Part shown: positions 34,459 through 43,510 of the stretch, one piece after another
Position numbering within the stretch: position 1 is the first letter of the stretch
Layout: each line of letters opens with the position of its first letter
Source: Hyphomonas sp. UBA5111
GTDB lineage: Bacteria > Pseudomonadota > Alphaproteobacteria > Caulobacterales > Hyphomonadaceae
Direction of reading: 5' to 3'
Assembly: GCA_002414505.1 (NCBI GenBank)
Contig: DHZF01000157.1
Coordinates: forward strand, 54,703-118,702
Length of the DNA: 64,000 nucleotides
Made by a program: the position numbers and the translations under genes
The notes under the pieces: generated by a model
The model's database searches: none
What the model was told of the DNA's origin: nothing
What the model saw: only the letters and a program-made list of their open reading frames with translations

Positions 34459-34489
34459 ACGTTACGCTCTGTAGTTGGTACAGACACAA
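34459..34489 (-). promoter_or_regulatory. MerR-controlled mer promoter
   Basis: Read on the minus strand: -35 TTGTGT (34484-34489), a 19-bp spacer and -10 TAACGT (34459-34464). The spacer holds the dyad TCTGTA-N5-TACAGA (34468-34484). The overlong 19-bp spacer with a central dyad is the hallmark of promoters activated by MerR through DNA distortion. It lies between divergent merR and merT. Confidence 0.72.
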
Positions 34490-34503
34490 GTGGGTATTTC
34501 ATC

Positions 34504-34920
34504 ATGGCCATCACATCGCCGCGAGCAGCACTCAAACGGGCTGAACTGGCCGGGCGGCTCGGCTGCAATCTTGAAACGATCCGCTATTATGAAAAGATCG
34601 AATTGCTGCCCGAACCAGCCCGCACGGCAAGTGGCCACCGGCTGTATTCGAATGAAGATCAGGTACGACTGCGTTTCATATTGCGAGCCCGCAGCCTCGG
34701 CTTCTCCGTGGAAGATGTACGCTCGCTACTTGGCATCAATGATGGCAGGCCGAGCTGCGCGGAGGTCAGGGCGCTGGCAGAAGCACATCGGGGCGATATC
34801 CGTAAACGCATCGCCGATCTGAAGCAGATGGATCGACGGCTCGGCGAGATCATGGCTGGTTGCACCGGCGCTGAAACACCCGATTGCGCACTCACCGACA
34901 AACTGTTCGAAGATAGCTGA
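34504..34920 (+). CDS. merR: MerR mercury-responsive regulator
   Basis: 138 residues. The winged helix-turn-helix (LAGRLGCNLETIRYYEKIELL) is followed by a dimer helix and the mercury ligands C85, C120 and C128, with the 35-residue and 8-residue spacing close to Tn501 MerR (C82, C117, C126). It would repress, then activate, the divergent mer promoter on Hg(II) binding. The ATG at 34504 is preferred over the opening at 34447, which lies inside the promoter. Its end abuts a decayed CDF transporter gene. Confidence 0.88.
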   Translation: MAITSPRAALKRAELAGRLGCNLETIRYYEKIELLPEPARTASGHRLYSNEDQVRLRFILRARSLGFSVEDVRSLLGINDGRPSCAEVRALAEAHRGDIRKRIADLKQMDRRLGEIMAGCTGAETPDCALTDKLFEDS

Positions 34921-35430
34921 CAAAAGGGGCTCCTGCATCTGCCGGAGATGCAAATGATGGACATCCACGACACCATCACCGCTCCGCATCGCCTCAATGA
35001 CGGTACCGATGTCAATGTCCGGCGGACTGCCTAGCCACAACATGTGGATCGGCCCGCCGATTTCGCGGAACGACAGGCAGAGAATGTTACCGCGATACCG
35101 ATCGTCACGAACGGATCGAACAGTATTCAGTCATAGATGAGGATGAGCGCGTCGCCCGCAACCACGGCTACAGATGCGAGTGCGTCGGACAGATTGTGAA
35201 GGAGGAGCGCCCGGATATTCACGCTCCCATTCTGCACCGAATAGATCAGGAGGGCTGTAAGCTCTGCAATGACCAGCGCAACACCGCCAAGAATAACGAT
35301 CGTCCAGCCACCAACGGCGGGCGGATCAGTGATCCGTATGACAGTCTTATTGACCAGATGGCAATGGAGACCCGACGATCATCGCTCGCGGGATCAAGAT
35401 CGTCATGATCATGTGCGTGGCTCAGGATCG
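34921..35430 (-). pseudogene. Decayed CDF-family cation efflux gene (czcD-like)
   Basis: Minus-strand fragments of one CDF transporter can be followed in order: an N-terminal HAHDHDDLDPASDDRRVSIA (about 35430-35350), then VNIRALLLHNLSDALASVAV with the HxxxD metal site (about 35220), then GDALILIYD followed by TGA where Trp is expected, then ILFDPFVTIGIAVT, a frameshift, FREIGGPIHMLWLGSPPDID and VVDVHHLHLRQMQE (about 34960), running into the merR end. At least one stop, one frameshift and a missing stretch of the first helices are evident. It is not functional. The cytoplasmic HHLH motif confirms the family. Confidence 0.7.
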
Positions 35431-35657
35431 GCCTCCTCTTCCAGCACCTTGCGCTTGCACTCGAGATACGCGCGTCGCCGCGCGTGTACCGCGTTTTTTA
35501 CGCGGCTCTTTGGTGGTATCAGGCCGCATTCCTCCTGCACCTTGGCCGCCTGCTCACTTGAAAGGGCCCCCATCACGTTGTCGAGACTCTCGCAGCCGGC
35601 CAGGGCTGCGAGAGAAACGGACATGACCGCGAAGCGAAGTTCACGATGGATGAACAT
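35409..35657 (-). CDS. Small Cys-containing lipoprotein ending the Czc operon
   Basis: 82 residues; 12 residues before a lipobox-containing segment (SVSLAALAGC, Cys at about 22). The mature part is charged (EECGLIPPKSRVKNAVHARR) with two further cysteines. The ATG at 35657 overlaps the pump gene by 17 bp and has GAGG six bases upstream; a second ATG at 35624 would give a more standard lipoprotein signal. Function unknown. Its 3' end overlaps the decayed CDF region by about 20 bp. Confidence 0.5.
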   Translation of the reverse strand: MFIHRELRFAVMSVSLAALAGCESLDNVMGALSSEQAAKVQEECGLIPPKSRVKNAVHARRRAYLECKRKVLEEEADPEPRT

Positions 35658-38600
35658 GCTCGGCCTCCAACAAGGAATGGTGCGCGTCGGGCTTTGGTGC
35701 GAACCAGCGGTGAAGGGCGGGTAGCACCAGCAAAGTTAGCACGGTCGAGGAGACCAGCCCGCCCATGACCACCGTGGCCAGTGGCCGCTGCACTTCAGCA
35801 CCGACACCACTTGCGAAGAGCAGCGGCGCAAGGCCGAGCGCCGTCGTAAGGGCGGTCATCAGCACAGGACGTGCCCGCAAGCCTGCCGCCTCGACGGCAA
35901 GTTCATCGCGACCACGGCCCTCCCTGGCAAAATCATCCATGAAACTGACCAGCACCATGCCATTGCCGAGCGCGATACCGAACAGGGCAATAAAGCCGAC
36001 CGTCGCAGGCACCGAGATCGGCAGGCCTGCAATCCAGAGCGCCATCGCCCCGCCGGTCAGCGCCAGCGGAATGTTGAGCAGGATCAGGATGGCCGATTTC
36101 ATGCGCCCGAACGTCAATAGCAGGATCAGGAATACGATACCGAGCGTGATCGGGATCACGACCGCGAACCGCGCATTCGCTTCCTGCTGGAGTTCGAACT
36201 GTCCGCCCCATTCGACGCGATAACCAGCCGGCAGGTCGAGCTGGCTGGCGACCGATTGCTGCGCATCAGCGACATAGCTGCCAATATCGCGTCCTCTCAC
36301 ATTGAGCTGAACGGTGATGAATCGCTCACCATTCTCGCGCGTGATCTGACGTGGACCGACAATCTCCCTGATGTTTGCCACGCTTTCGAGTGGAACCCGT
36401 GCGCCGCTGGACGATTCCAGAATAATCCGTCCGATGGCCGCGGGCGTGTTGCGGTCCTCTTCGGCATAGCGCACGATGACGGGAAACTGGCGCACTCCCT
36501 CAAAAACGGCACCAGCCTCTGCCCCGCCGACGCCGGAACGCAAGGCATCGAGCGCCTCCTCCACGCTCAGTCCATACCGGCCGAGCGCAGGACGGTTGAG
36601 CGAGACCACAAGCTGCGGCGCGCCGGTGATCTGATCGGCCTGGACGTCGGTCGCTCCTGGAATTTCCTGAAGAATGGACTGCAAGTCCTGCGAGCCTTCG
36701 AGCAGGACCTCCGTATCCGGACCGAAGATCTTGACCGCCAGCTGCGCCTTTGTGCCGGTCAGGAGCTCATCAACCGACATGGCGATTGGCTGGCCGACAT
36801 TAACCCTGACGCCTGGAAAGCCGCCGAGATTCTCGGAGATCGACGCCCGGAGTTCATCCGGGCTGATGCCATTGCGCCATTCGCTTCGGGGTTTGAGCGC
36901 CACGAAGGCCTCGATACTGTTCACCGGGTCGGCATGCGCGCCGACTTCCCCACGGCCGATCCGGCTGACAATGGAACTGATCTCGGGGAAGGCTTCAAGC
37001 AGTCTTGTCTCGATGCGGGTCGACGTTTCCTTTGCTTCGGTTAGCGAGATGGACGGCGCCATCGTCACACGCAACAGGACATCGCCTTCCTCCAGCGCAG
37101 GCGTGAACTCCGAGCCAAGGCGTGTCGCTGAGAGGCCCCCAACCAGAAGCAGGACGCCTGCTAGCCCGACCGCCGCGAGACGTCGCCGGACGAAGAAGGC
37201 CGCAAGCGGCTTGATCAGCGAAACAAGCCGGCTGTCGCTCTCCTGGCTATTGCTCTTGGGCGGACGCATGAGGCCGAGCGCCATCGCCGGAGCGATGAGC
37301 GCGGCATAGATCAGCGACCCTGTCATGGCGAGCGCGGCAGAAGCGGCGAGCGGCCGAAACGTCTTGCCTTCAGTGCCCTGTAGCGAAAAGAGCGGCAGGA
37401 AGACAATGATCACCACGAGGACGGCAGCAATCAGCGGCGCGATCACTTCGGCGCTCGCTCGCGCGACCGTCGTGCGGCTATCTTCATCCTCGCGTTGTTC
37501 GCGGAGTCCGCGATCCACGTTCTCGGCGATGACGATGGCGCCGTCGACCATCATCCCGATGGCGATCGCCACCCCGCCCAGCGTCATCAGATTGGCCCCG
37601 ATGCCGAGCACGTTCATCGCGATGAAGGCAAAGCCGACCGAGAAAGGAATGGCCATGACGACGACCAGGCTCGGCCGCCAGCCGCCAAGGAACAGGAAGA
37701 CGATGACGGCAACCAGCAGCGCACCCTGCCAGAGCGCGGTGGTCACGGTCGCCGCTGCCTTCTTCACCAGCGTTCCCTGGTCATAATACGGAACAGCTTT
37801 GACACCGTCGGGAAGCGACTGGTTGATCTCGTCGAACCGCGCCTGTGCGTTCTCGATCACCTCAGACGTGTTTGTGCCATAAAGTTTCAGGACGAGACCG
37901 GCGACGGTCTCCCCTTCGCCATTGGCAGTTGCGAGCCCCTGCCGGACGCCGCCGCCGATGGCGACTTCACCGAGGTCGTTGACGCGGACGGTTCGTCCAT
38001 CCACGGTCTTGACCGGCGTTTCACGCAGATCATCGAGAGATCGAGCGAGCCCGACCCCGCGCACCGTGTACTGTTCGGCGCCAATTTCGATGAATTGCGC
38101 ACCGGCCGTCCGATTGGCGCTCTCCAGGGCGGCAATCACCTCGCCGACGCTGAGGTCATAGGATGTCAGCTGATCGGGATCGAGGCGGACCTGGTACTGC
38201 TTCTCGAAACCCCCTAGTGACAGAACCTCCGTCACCCCTTCAACCGACTGGAGCGGATACTTGATCATCCAGTCGGCAATCTCGCGCAGCTCAACCAGCG
38301 ACCGCTCGCCGGTCTCATCGACGAGCCGATAGTACATGATGATACCAAGGCCGGTCGAAATCGGCCCCATCTTGGGTGTGCCGAAACCGTCGGGAATGGC
38401 GTCGGCGGCCTCGCCGAGGCGCTCACCGACGACCTGGCGGGCAAAATAGACGTCCGTGCCGTCCTCGAAATAGATATTGATGACAGACAGGCCAAAATTG
38501 GATGTCGAGCGGATCTCGTCGACCTTGGGGAGGCCGGACATGGCCGTCTCGATCGGATAGGTGACATAGCGTTCGACCTCTTCGGGCGACAGGCCTTCAG

Positions 38601-38754
38601 TTTCGGTGAAGACTTGGACCAGAGAAGGTGAGGGATCGGGAAAAGCGTCGACAGGCAGGCTGCGAAAGGCAAACAGCCCCCCGATCGACAGGGCGAGTGC
38701 GGCAATGGCGGCAAGCAGCCGGCCACCCGCAAGGCGGTGCATCAAATTGATCAT
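35641..38754 (-). CDS. czcA: Heavy-metal RND efflux pump, CzcA-type
   Basis: 1037 residues, twelve helices and two periplasmic loops. Helix 4 has IGMMVDGAIVIAENVDR, with the Asp and Glu of the proton pathway; VDGAIV is closer to divalent-cation pumps (CzcA/CnrA) than to CusA's VDAxIV. It would export Zn, Cd, Co or Ni. Coupled with the adaptor gene 12 bp upstream and an outer-membrane gene, in czcCBA order. The exact metal is not readable. Controlled probably from the MerR-type promoter at 41786-41816. Confidence 0.9.
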   Translation of the reverse strand: MINLMHRLAGGRLLAAIAALALSIGGLFAFRSLPVDAFPDPSPSLVQVFTETEGLSPEEVERYVTYPIETAMSGLPKVDEIRSTSNFGLSVINIYFEDGTDVYFARQVVGERLGEAADAIPDGFGTPKMGPISTGLGIIMYYRLVDETGERSLVELREIADWMIKYPLQSVEGVTEVLSLGGFEKQYQVRLDPDQLTSYDLSVGEVIAALESANRTAGAQFIEIGAEQYTVRGVGLARSLDDLRETPVKTVDGRTVRVNDLGEVAIGGGVRQGLATANGEGETVAGLVLKLYGTNTSEVIENAQARFDEINQSLPDGVKAVPYYDQGTLVKKAAATVTTALWQGALLVAVIVFLFLGGWRPSLVVVMAIPFSVGFAFIAMNVLGIGANLMTLGGVAIAIGMMVDGAIVIAENVDRGLREQREDEDSRTTVARASAEVIAPLIAAVLVVIIVFLPLFSLQGTEGKTFRPLAASAALAMTGSLIYAALIAPAMALGLMRPPKSNSQESDSRLVSLIKPLAAFFVRRRLAAVGLAGVLLLVGGLSATRLGSEFTPALEEGDVLLRVTMAPSISLTEAKETSTRIETRLLEAFPEISSIVSRIGRGEVGAHADPVNSIEAFVALKPRSEWRNGISPDELRASISENLGGFPGVRVNVGQPIAMSVDELLTGTKAQLAVKIFGPDTEVLLEGSQDLQSILQEIPGATDVQADQITGAPQLVVSLNRPALGRYGLSVEEALDALRSGVGGAEAGAVFEGVRQFPVIVRYAEEDRNTPAAIGRIILESSSGARVPLESVANIREIVGPRQITRENGERFITVQLNVRGRDIGSYVADAQQSVASQLDLPAGYRVEWGGQFELQQEANARFAVVIPITLGIVFLILLLTFGRMKSAILILLNIPLALTGGAMALWIAGLPISVPATVGFIALFGIALGNGMVLVSFMDDFAREGRGRDELAVEAAGLRARPVLMTALTTALGLAPLLFASGVGAEVQRPLATVVMGGLVSSTVLTLLVLPALHRWFAPKPDAHHSLLEAEHVHPS

Positions 38755-38766
38755 TTTGCGGGTCTC

Positions 38767-40014
38767 CTAGTGTGCGTGGCCGTCGCCGAAAGCGTCTTTT
38801 TCAAGCTGCGCTTTCAGGGTGAAGGCGCCCTCGGCAACGAATGCTTCGTCGGCCTCGAGCCCGGAAATGATCTCGGTATAGCTGCCTGCACTCTCTCCTG
38901 TCCGGACCTCGCGCGGTTCGAACCCGTCATCCGTCGGGACGAAGACCGACATCCTGTCTTCAACACTGACAATCGCATCGGAGGGAACGCGCACGACGGG
39001 GCGCCCCTCTCCCGTGTCGATCCGCGCCGTTACGAACTGACCGGGCTTCAGCCTGTGTTCGGCATTGTCGACAATGACCCGCGCGGTCGCGGTGCGGGAT
39101 GCCTCATTGATGACAGGCAGGACATTTGAAATTGTCCCTTCGGCCAGGACGCGGCCATCTTCCTGCTGGAAGGTCACGGTCTGGCCTTCGCTGACCTTGC
39201 CGAGATCTTCCTTGTAGACGGCGATGTCGGCCCAGACGACGCTATCATCGATGATGACAAAGATGGGCGCGCCGCCAGCCGATACGGTTTCTCCAAGAGA
39301 AACGCTCCGCTGAATCACCTCTCCGGCAAGGGGAGCCGTCACATAGGCTTGTGCAAGCGACCCGTCCGCAGCCTCATTAAGCTTGTCCAGTGTGCCATGA
39401 CCAATGCCGATCGCATGAAGCCTGTTTTCAGCAGCTTCCCGGCCGGCATTGGCTGCGGCGAATGCCGCACGCGCCGACTGCAGATCGGCCTCGGCGGTGA
39501 TTTTCTGCTCCCAGAGGTTTTCCTCACGCTCAAGCTCGGCTTGCGCGAGGCGCTCGGCGCTCAGGGCATTCAGATAATCGGCCTTTAGGCCGGCGAGTTC
39601 ACGACTGGTCAGCCGGGCAAGCGTGGCGCCGGCTTTCACGATATCGCCTTCGCCTGCATAAAGTTGGGCAACGGTGCCCTCGACCTGTGGCGAGACCCTT
39701 GCGACACGGTCCGCATCGAAACGGATCTCGGCCGGCAGTTCCAGCTGGCCCGAAACCGCTCCGGTCTGGGCTCGCCCGGTCCGGATACCGGCAGCTTCCG
39801 CCTCTTCGGCGGTCAGCTCGACATGATCGCCGCCATCGGCATCATCATGGCTTTCATGCTCCTCATCACTACCGTCTTCGTGGTCGTCATGGCCATCTTC
39901 GGCTTGTGGGGGCGTCCGGTTTGCACCAGACGAATCGGAGGCGTCATTGCCGCAAGCACTAAGATACAAAAGCGCTGGCGAAAGCAGCGCCGCATAGAAT
40001 AAATTCAGTTTCAT
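38767..40014 (-). CDS. czcB: RND efflux periplasmic adaptor, CzcB-type
   Basis: 415 residues. Lipoprotein signal (LLYLSACGND, Cys at about 21) and a His/Asp/Glu-rich linker (HDDHEDGSDEEHESHDDADG) that could bind divalent metal, then hairpin, barrel-sandwich and beta-barrel parts of a membrane-fusion protein (AQLYAGEGDIVKAGATLARL; GQFVTARID). It joins CzcA to the outer-membrane channel. Its start overlaps the channel gene by 4 bp, and it ends 12 bp before czcA. Confidence 0.88.
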   Translation of the reverse strand: MKLNLFYAALLSPALLYLSACGNDASDSSGANRTPPQAEDGHDDHEDGSDEEHESHDDADGGDHVELTAEEAEAAGIRTGRAQTGAVSGQLELPAEIRFDADRVARVSPQVEGTVAQLYAGEGDIVKAGATLARLTSRELAGLKADYLNALSAERLAQAELEREENLWEQKITAEADLQSARAAFAAANAGREAAENRLHAIGIGHGTLDKLNEAADGSLAQAYVTAPLAGEVIQRSVSLGETVSAGGAPIFVIIDDSVVWADIAVYKEDLGKVSEGQTVTFQQEDGRVLAEGTISNVLPVINEASRTATARVIVDNAEHRLKPGQFVTARIDTGEGRPVVRVPSDAIVSVEDRMSVFVPTDDGFEPREVRTGESAGSYTEIISGLEADEAFVAEGAFTLKAQLEKDAFGDGHAH

Positions 40015-41306
40015 TGGATCTCTCCTTCGAACGGCGCGGCGCCAATCAGCGCACGCAACCGCAGCGTGTATGTCTGGAGCGCCAGCCGGGCATCGATTAC
40101 GGCGGCGCGGGTTTCAATCAGACTGCGCCGCGCATCGAGCGTGGCTGTGAGGTCGAACTTGCCAACCCGGTAGCCCTCTGCCGCAGCTGTATAGGCTTCT
40201 TCTGCGAGCGGCAGCGCTTCGCCCTCGAGACGCTGCAAGCGAGACTTCGCAGCCCGCACCTGCGCGGCGAGGCTCGCTTGCTCGGCCCGCAACCTTGCCT
40301 CAACAGTCTGTGCTGATAGCTCGGCACTCTGGGTACGTAATCCCGCCGCCCGCGTTGCGTCCTGATTGCGGTCAAAGACCGGCAAAGGAACACTGACACC
40401 CGCCAGAAACGCGCTATCGCCCGTGTCCTCAAATCTTCGGACACCAGCCGATACGGTTATATCAGGCCATGCGCCGGCGCGGGCCCGGTCCGTCGCCGCG
40501 CTACGAGCCGTCGCTCCGGCCTTAGCCGCCGCAAGTGACGGATGAACGCCAGAATCTGGTTGAGCCGACCCACCCGCCGGATCTGTTACGATTTCCGCAG
40601 TGCCAGACAAGACAAAGTCGATCTCTGGACTACCCCAAACGGACGCAAGCGCTAGCCCTTTGGCTTCGACCTGGCCCCGCGCACCATCCGCAACCGCCTG
40701 AAGCGCTGCTGCTTCAGCCCGCGCGCGCAGCAACTCAGGCGGAGCCGACGCTCCAGCGTTCACGCGGCGCTGGACGACGCCAGAGAACTCGGATGCGAGA
40801 TCGGCTGACGCCTGAGCGACCTCGGCCATGTCGTAAGCGGCACGAAGTTCCAGATAGAGTTCCCCTGCGAGTTTCTGAGCTTCCAGGCTTCGTACAGAAC
40901 ATTCGGCACTCGCCAATGCGGCTTCAGCTCTGGCGGCCCGCTCGGAAAGTCTTCGTTTGTCGCCAAGCTGTAAGGTCTGCGCCACTACCAGGGTCGTCTC
41001 GTAGGCATTGAAGCCTTCAAGCGATCCGCTGCCGGCAAAGTTCTCGGTTTCGACAGACAGAGATGGATTAAGCCAACGGCTCGCCTGATCGGCGTCGGCC
41101 GATGAAGCTTTCGCCTCGAGAGCCGCCGTCAGAACTTCAGGCGAAGCATTGGCGGCGCGAGTAATAGCCGCGTCGAGCGTCAGTGGTCAGGATTGATCAT
41201 AGTCAGTCGCGCCGACATAGACAGAACTACACCCTTGCGCATAGGCCGTACCGGCCATGACCGGCAGGGCGAGCGCGGTGATCGCGCTGCATATAAGAAT
41301 TTTCAT
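40011..41306 (-). pseudogene. czcC: TolC-family channel gene (czcC-like) with internal TGA codon
   Basis: A continuous TolC-family frame of 431 codons runs from ATG 41306 to 40011: a signal-like MKILICSAITALALPVMAGT, then at codon 40 a TGA (41187-41189), then PLTLDAAITRAANASPEVL, NPSLSVETENFAGSG and the usual two helical repeats. The reading frame is intact on both sides, so a single base change explains the stop. Without the signal peptide the rest (GTG at 40985 or others) could not reach the outer membrane. Possible outcomes are loss of function, read-through, or a sequencing error. The end overlaps czcB by 4 bp. Confidence 0.7.
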
Positions 41307-41379
41307 TTTTGCTGGTTTCCTCGTCCAGATTTAACGACAGCGAGGCCGTAGCCACGCAAAATATTCCTGTGTCGTTGGT

Positions 41380-41733
41380 CTAGGCGCGAGGAGGACGGTA
41401 AAGACCGTCTGGGCGGAGGTTCTCGAGAAAAGAACCGCCAGGCAACAAATGTTTTGTCTGCACGACAGACTTCGGAGCGCCGCTTAGATCGCCGCCGCCT
41501 ATCAGATGGAAATGACAGCTTCCGCACTGATGCGCGGTATGGTCATGACCTTCATGCGATGGCTCCTTATCAGGGGCATCTTGGGCCAGCTCACTCGTAG
41601 AACATTCCTCTGCGGCCTGATCGCCCGGATGCATGATATCCGCCGCAGCCGTCATCGGCGCAATAACAAAAGCTATCGCCATCACCATGACGAGCAACCT
41701 TCGTAAACACGTTATGACTTGGAACGGAAACAT
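41380..41733 (-). CDS. Secreted His/Cys-rich protein leading the Czc operon
   Basis: 117 residues. Signal segment (about 9-30, LLVMVMAIAFVIAPMTAAAD), then HEGHDHTAHQCGSCHFHLIG, a dense His/Cys site suited to binding zinc or other divalent metals, and a Pro/Arg-rich tail. It is the first gene after the MerR-type promoter and 73 bp before the channel gene. The position mirrors the secreted Cys/Met protein that leads the Cus operon. Function unknown. Confidence 0.62.
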   Translation of the reverse strand: MFPFQVITCLRRLLVMVMAIAFVIAPMTAAADIMHPGDQAAEECSTSELAQDAPDKEPSHEGHDHTAHQCGSCHFHLIGGGDLSGAPKSVVQTKHLLPGGSFLENLRPDGLYRPPRA

Positions 41734-41785
41734 GATTGCTGGGCTAGCTACTTTCTTTTACGATCGGGTAAACAGGCTCACTCTC

Positions 41786-41816
41786 TTTTTAGCACCTCCA
41801 GTCACTGGAGGGTCAA
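41786..41816 (-). promoter_or_regulatory. MerR-type promoter of the Czc operon
   Basis: Minus strand: -35 TTGACC (41811-41816), 19-bp spacer, -10 TAAAAA (41786-41791). The spacer carries the perfect dyad CTCCAGT-G-ACTGGAG (41796-41810), matching sites of CadR/ZntR/PbrR-type activators. The -35 overlaps the stop codon of the merR-like gene just upstream, which therefore probably controls the pump operon. Confidence 0.75.
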
Positions 41817-42277
41817 GCGCCTTTTGACGGAAGCCCTGCAAGCACCTCGGCGCCATCATGCTGTTCGTGCAAGCAATTCTCGTGCTGGCCAAGGGCAGCG
41901 AGCACAGAGCAGGTTCCGATCTTGCCGCCTTCGCAAGCGCGGATCATGCGTTTGAGCTCGGCCTCGAGCGCCTCCAATTGGGTCAGCCTGCGGCGAACCT
42001 CGTCAAGCTGGCGACGTGCAATCTGGTCAACCAGGACGCACTCCCTGCCTGGCTCTACCTGCAGCGAAATCAGTTCCCTTACCGCTGAGACGGGAAACCC
42101 CAGATCCCTTGCATGACGTATAAAACGGAGACGCTCTACAGAGGCCCCTGCGTACAACCGCTGTCCGCTTGCGCTGCGTTGCGGCTCGTCGAGCAGGCCA
42201 ATGGATTCATAATAGCGGATTGTCGTGACTTTTACGGCCGTCGCCCCTGACAGTTTTCCGATCGTCATCAAGGCCAT
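41813..42277 (-). CDS. MerR-family divalent-metal regulator (CadR/ZntR/PbrR type)
   Basis: 154 residues. Winged HTH (MTIGKLSGATAVKVTTIRYY), long dimer helix and metal loop with C80, C115 and C123 (CEGGKIGTC), the set used by sensors of Zn, Cd or Pb. A His/Cys tail (QHENCLHEQH) may add ligands, as in CadR. It is directly upstream of the Czc promoter and divergent from a czcN-like/CDF pair, with a matching dyad on each side, so one regulator may serve both. Which metal it prefers is not certain. Confidence 0.85.
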   Translation of the reverse strand: MALMTIGKLSGATAVKVTTIRYYESIGLLDEPQRSASGQRLYAGASVERLRFIRHARDLGFPVSAVRELISLQVEPGRECVLVDQIARRQLDEVRRRLTQLEALEAELKRMIRACEGGKIGTCSVLAALGQHENCLHEQHDGAEVLAGLPSKGA

Positions 42278-42288
42278 GATAGCGCCCC

Positions 42289-42313
42289 TTGCCCCTCTAG
42301 TTACTGTAGACTG
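42289..42313. promoter_or_regulatory. Second MerR-type dyad, divergent spacer
   Basis: CTCTAGTTACTGTAG (42295-42309) resembles the CadR/PbrR operator (read on the minus strand, CTACAGTAACTAGAG). TTGCCC precedes it on the plus strand, but the -10 after a 19-bp spacer is poor. It could autoregulate the regulator or drive the plus-strand czcN-like/CDF genes. Confidence 0.5.
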
Positions 42314-42358
42314 CAGGAAATAACCCTGACGGCTGAAAACACAAGCGCAGGAGGCAAC

Positions 42359-42820
42359 ATGAGTGGTGATACGACAATCCAGATACTCGGCATTGCCACA
42401 GGTGGCGCAGTTGCTGTGATTCCTATTTGGTCTGCAGCCTTCCCCGCGCAGAGAATTTGGCTCCCGCAGCGTTATTCGCGTTTCGTGGCACCAATCATCT
42501 GGAAGGGTACGATCACGAATTTCGGAGCGGCGCTGTCGATTGGGGCTTCAGGTAGGGCAACCGCTCCCGTACCCTGCTGGGCGATATTCGGCCTCGGGTT
42601 TGCCCCTCTCATCATCGCGAATATGGTGGTTTGGCGCGCAGATTTCCGGTTCGGTTTCGACGAGACACCAGGAGCCAAGGGCACACTTGCCACCACAGGG
42701 CCCTACCGCTACTCCAGCTATCCTCAATACGCTCGCAATACCAAGCTTTCTAACGGAGACGCTTCGATAAAATTCTTACGGTGCATCTCCCCTCACAGAC
42801 AACGGTTGGTAAAATCATAG
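42359..42820 (+). pseudogene. Truncated isoprenylcysteine methyltransferase-like (czcN-like) gene
   Basis: 153 codons. The first 125 residues have three hydrophobic segments and reach GTLATTGPYRYSSYPQYA, which is the start of the conserved ICMT catalytic motif (normally GPYRYSRNPQYVG). The rest of the catalytic region is missing and is replaced by an unrelated, membrane-free tail (RNTKLSNGDASIK). CzcN-type proteins of this family are found next to metal efflux genes. A deletion near 42735 is the simplest explanation. The stop is 1 bp before the next start. Confidence 0.55.
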
Positions 42821-42821
42821 G

Positions 42822-43439
42822 ATGGGTAGCGAAGACTTGAAAATCGAGACGTCAGACGAGCGCCGAACTCTTCAAATCGTACTATGGCTAAACATACTCA
42901 TAGCCATTGGCTTTTTTGTCACAGGCTGGTTCGGCGACTCCAATGCCCTCCTGGCGAACGGGCTGGATAATTCCTCGGACGCGATTGTGTATGGCTTGAG
43001 CCTGCTTGCACTTACACGTTCGCAGATCTGGAAACGCAACGCCGCTCGACTGTCAGGTGGAATGCTTCTTGTATTTGCCGTCGGCGTCGCCGGCGACGCA
43101 ATCCGTCGATACTTTGAAGGATCTGAACCCCTCGGTCTCATCATGCTGGCAATGGCCGCGATTGCAGGTGTTGTAAATCTGATCTGTCTCTGGCTTTTGA
43201 AAAAAATAGAAAAGAAGGATGTAAACCTGCGAGCCGCTACAACATTTAGTTTCAATGACTTCATCTCGAATGGGGGGATCATTCTCGCGGGCGTAATCGT
43301 ACTGTGGACTGGGTCCAACTGGCCAGATCTGCTTGTCGGATTGGGAGTCGCGGCGATTGCGGTATATGGTGGAATCGATATTCTGCGCGATGCGCATGCT
43401 GATAAGCATCAGTCAGGAGATGCCCCAAACGCGGAATGA
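42822..43439 (+). CDS. CDF-like cation transporter
   Basis: 205 residues, six transmembrane helices and almost no cytoplasmic domain. The helix-2 motif LDNSSDA gives the DxxxD metal site; in helix 5 the usual HxxxD is replaced by NDFISN, so the metal site is altered. Such short CDF-like proteins sit in metal islands and probably export divalent cations by proton exchange. ATG at 42822 follows the truncated czcN-like stop directly. It may replace the decayed CDF gene at 34921-35430. Confidence 0.78.
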   Translation: MGSEDLKIETSDERRTLQIVLWLNILIAIGFFVTGWFGDSNALLANGLDNSSDAIVYGLSLLALTRSQIWKRNAARLSGGMLLVFAVGVAGDAIRRYFEGSEPLGLIMLAMAAIAGVVNLICLWLLKKIEKKDVNLRAATTFSFNDFISNGGIILAGVIVLWTGSNWPDLLVGLGVAAIAVYGGIDILRDAHADKHQSGDAPNAE

Positions 43440-43510
43440 AACAAGTGCGTAAAATTCTCAAAATGGTGCGCGCGCAGCGTCACTGGGCCTCGCATGATGG
43501 GTTCCCAAGC

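Noticed and set aside
38917-38935. GGTTCGAACCC as a tRNA T-loop
   Set aside because: It lies inside the czcB coding sequence and no acceptor or anticodon stem can be formed around it.
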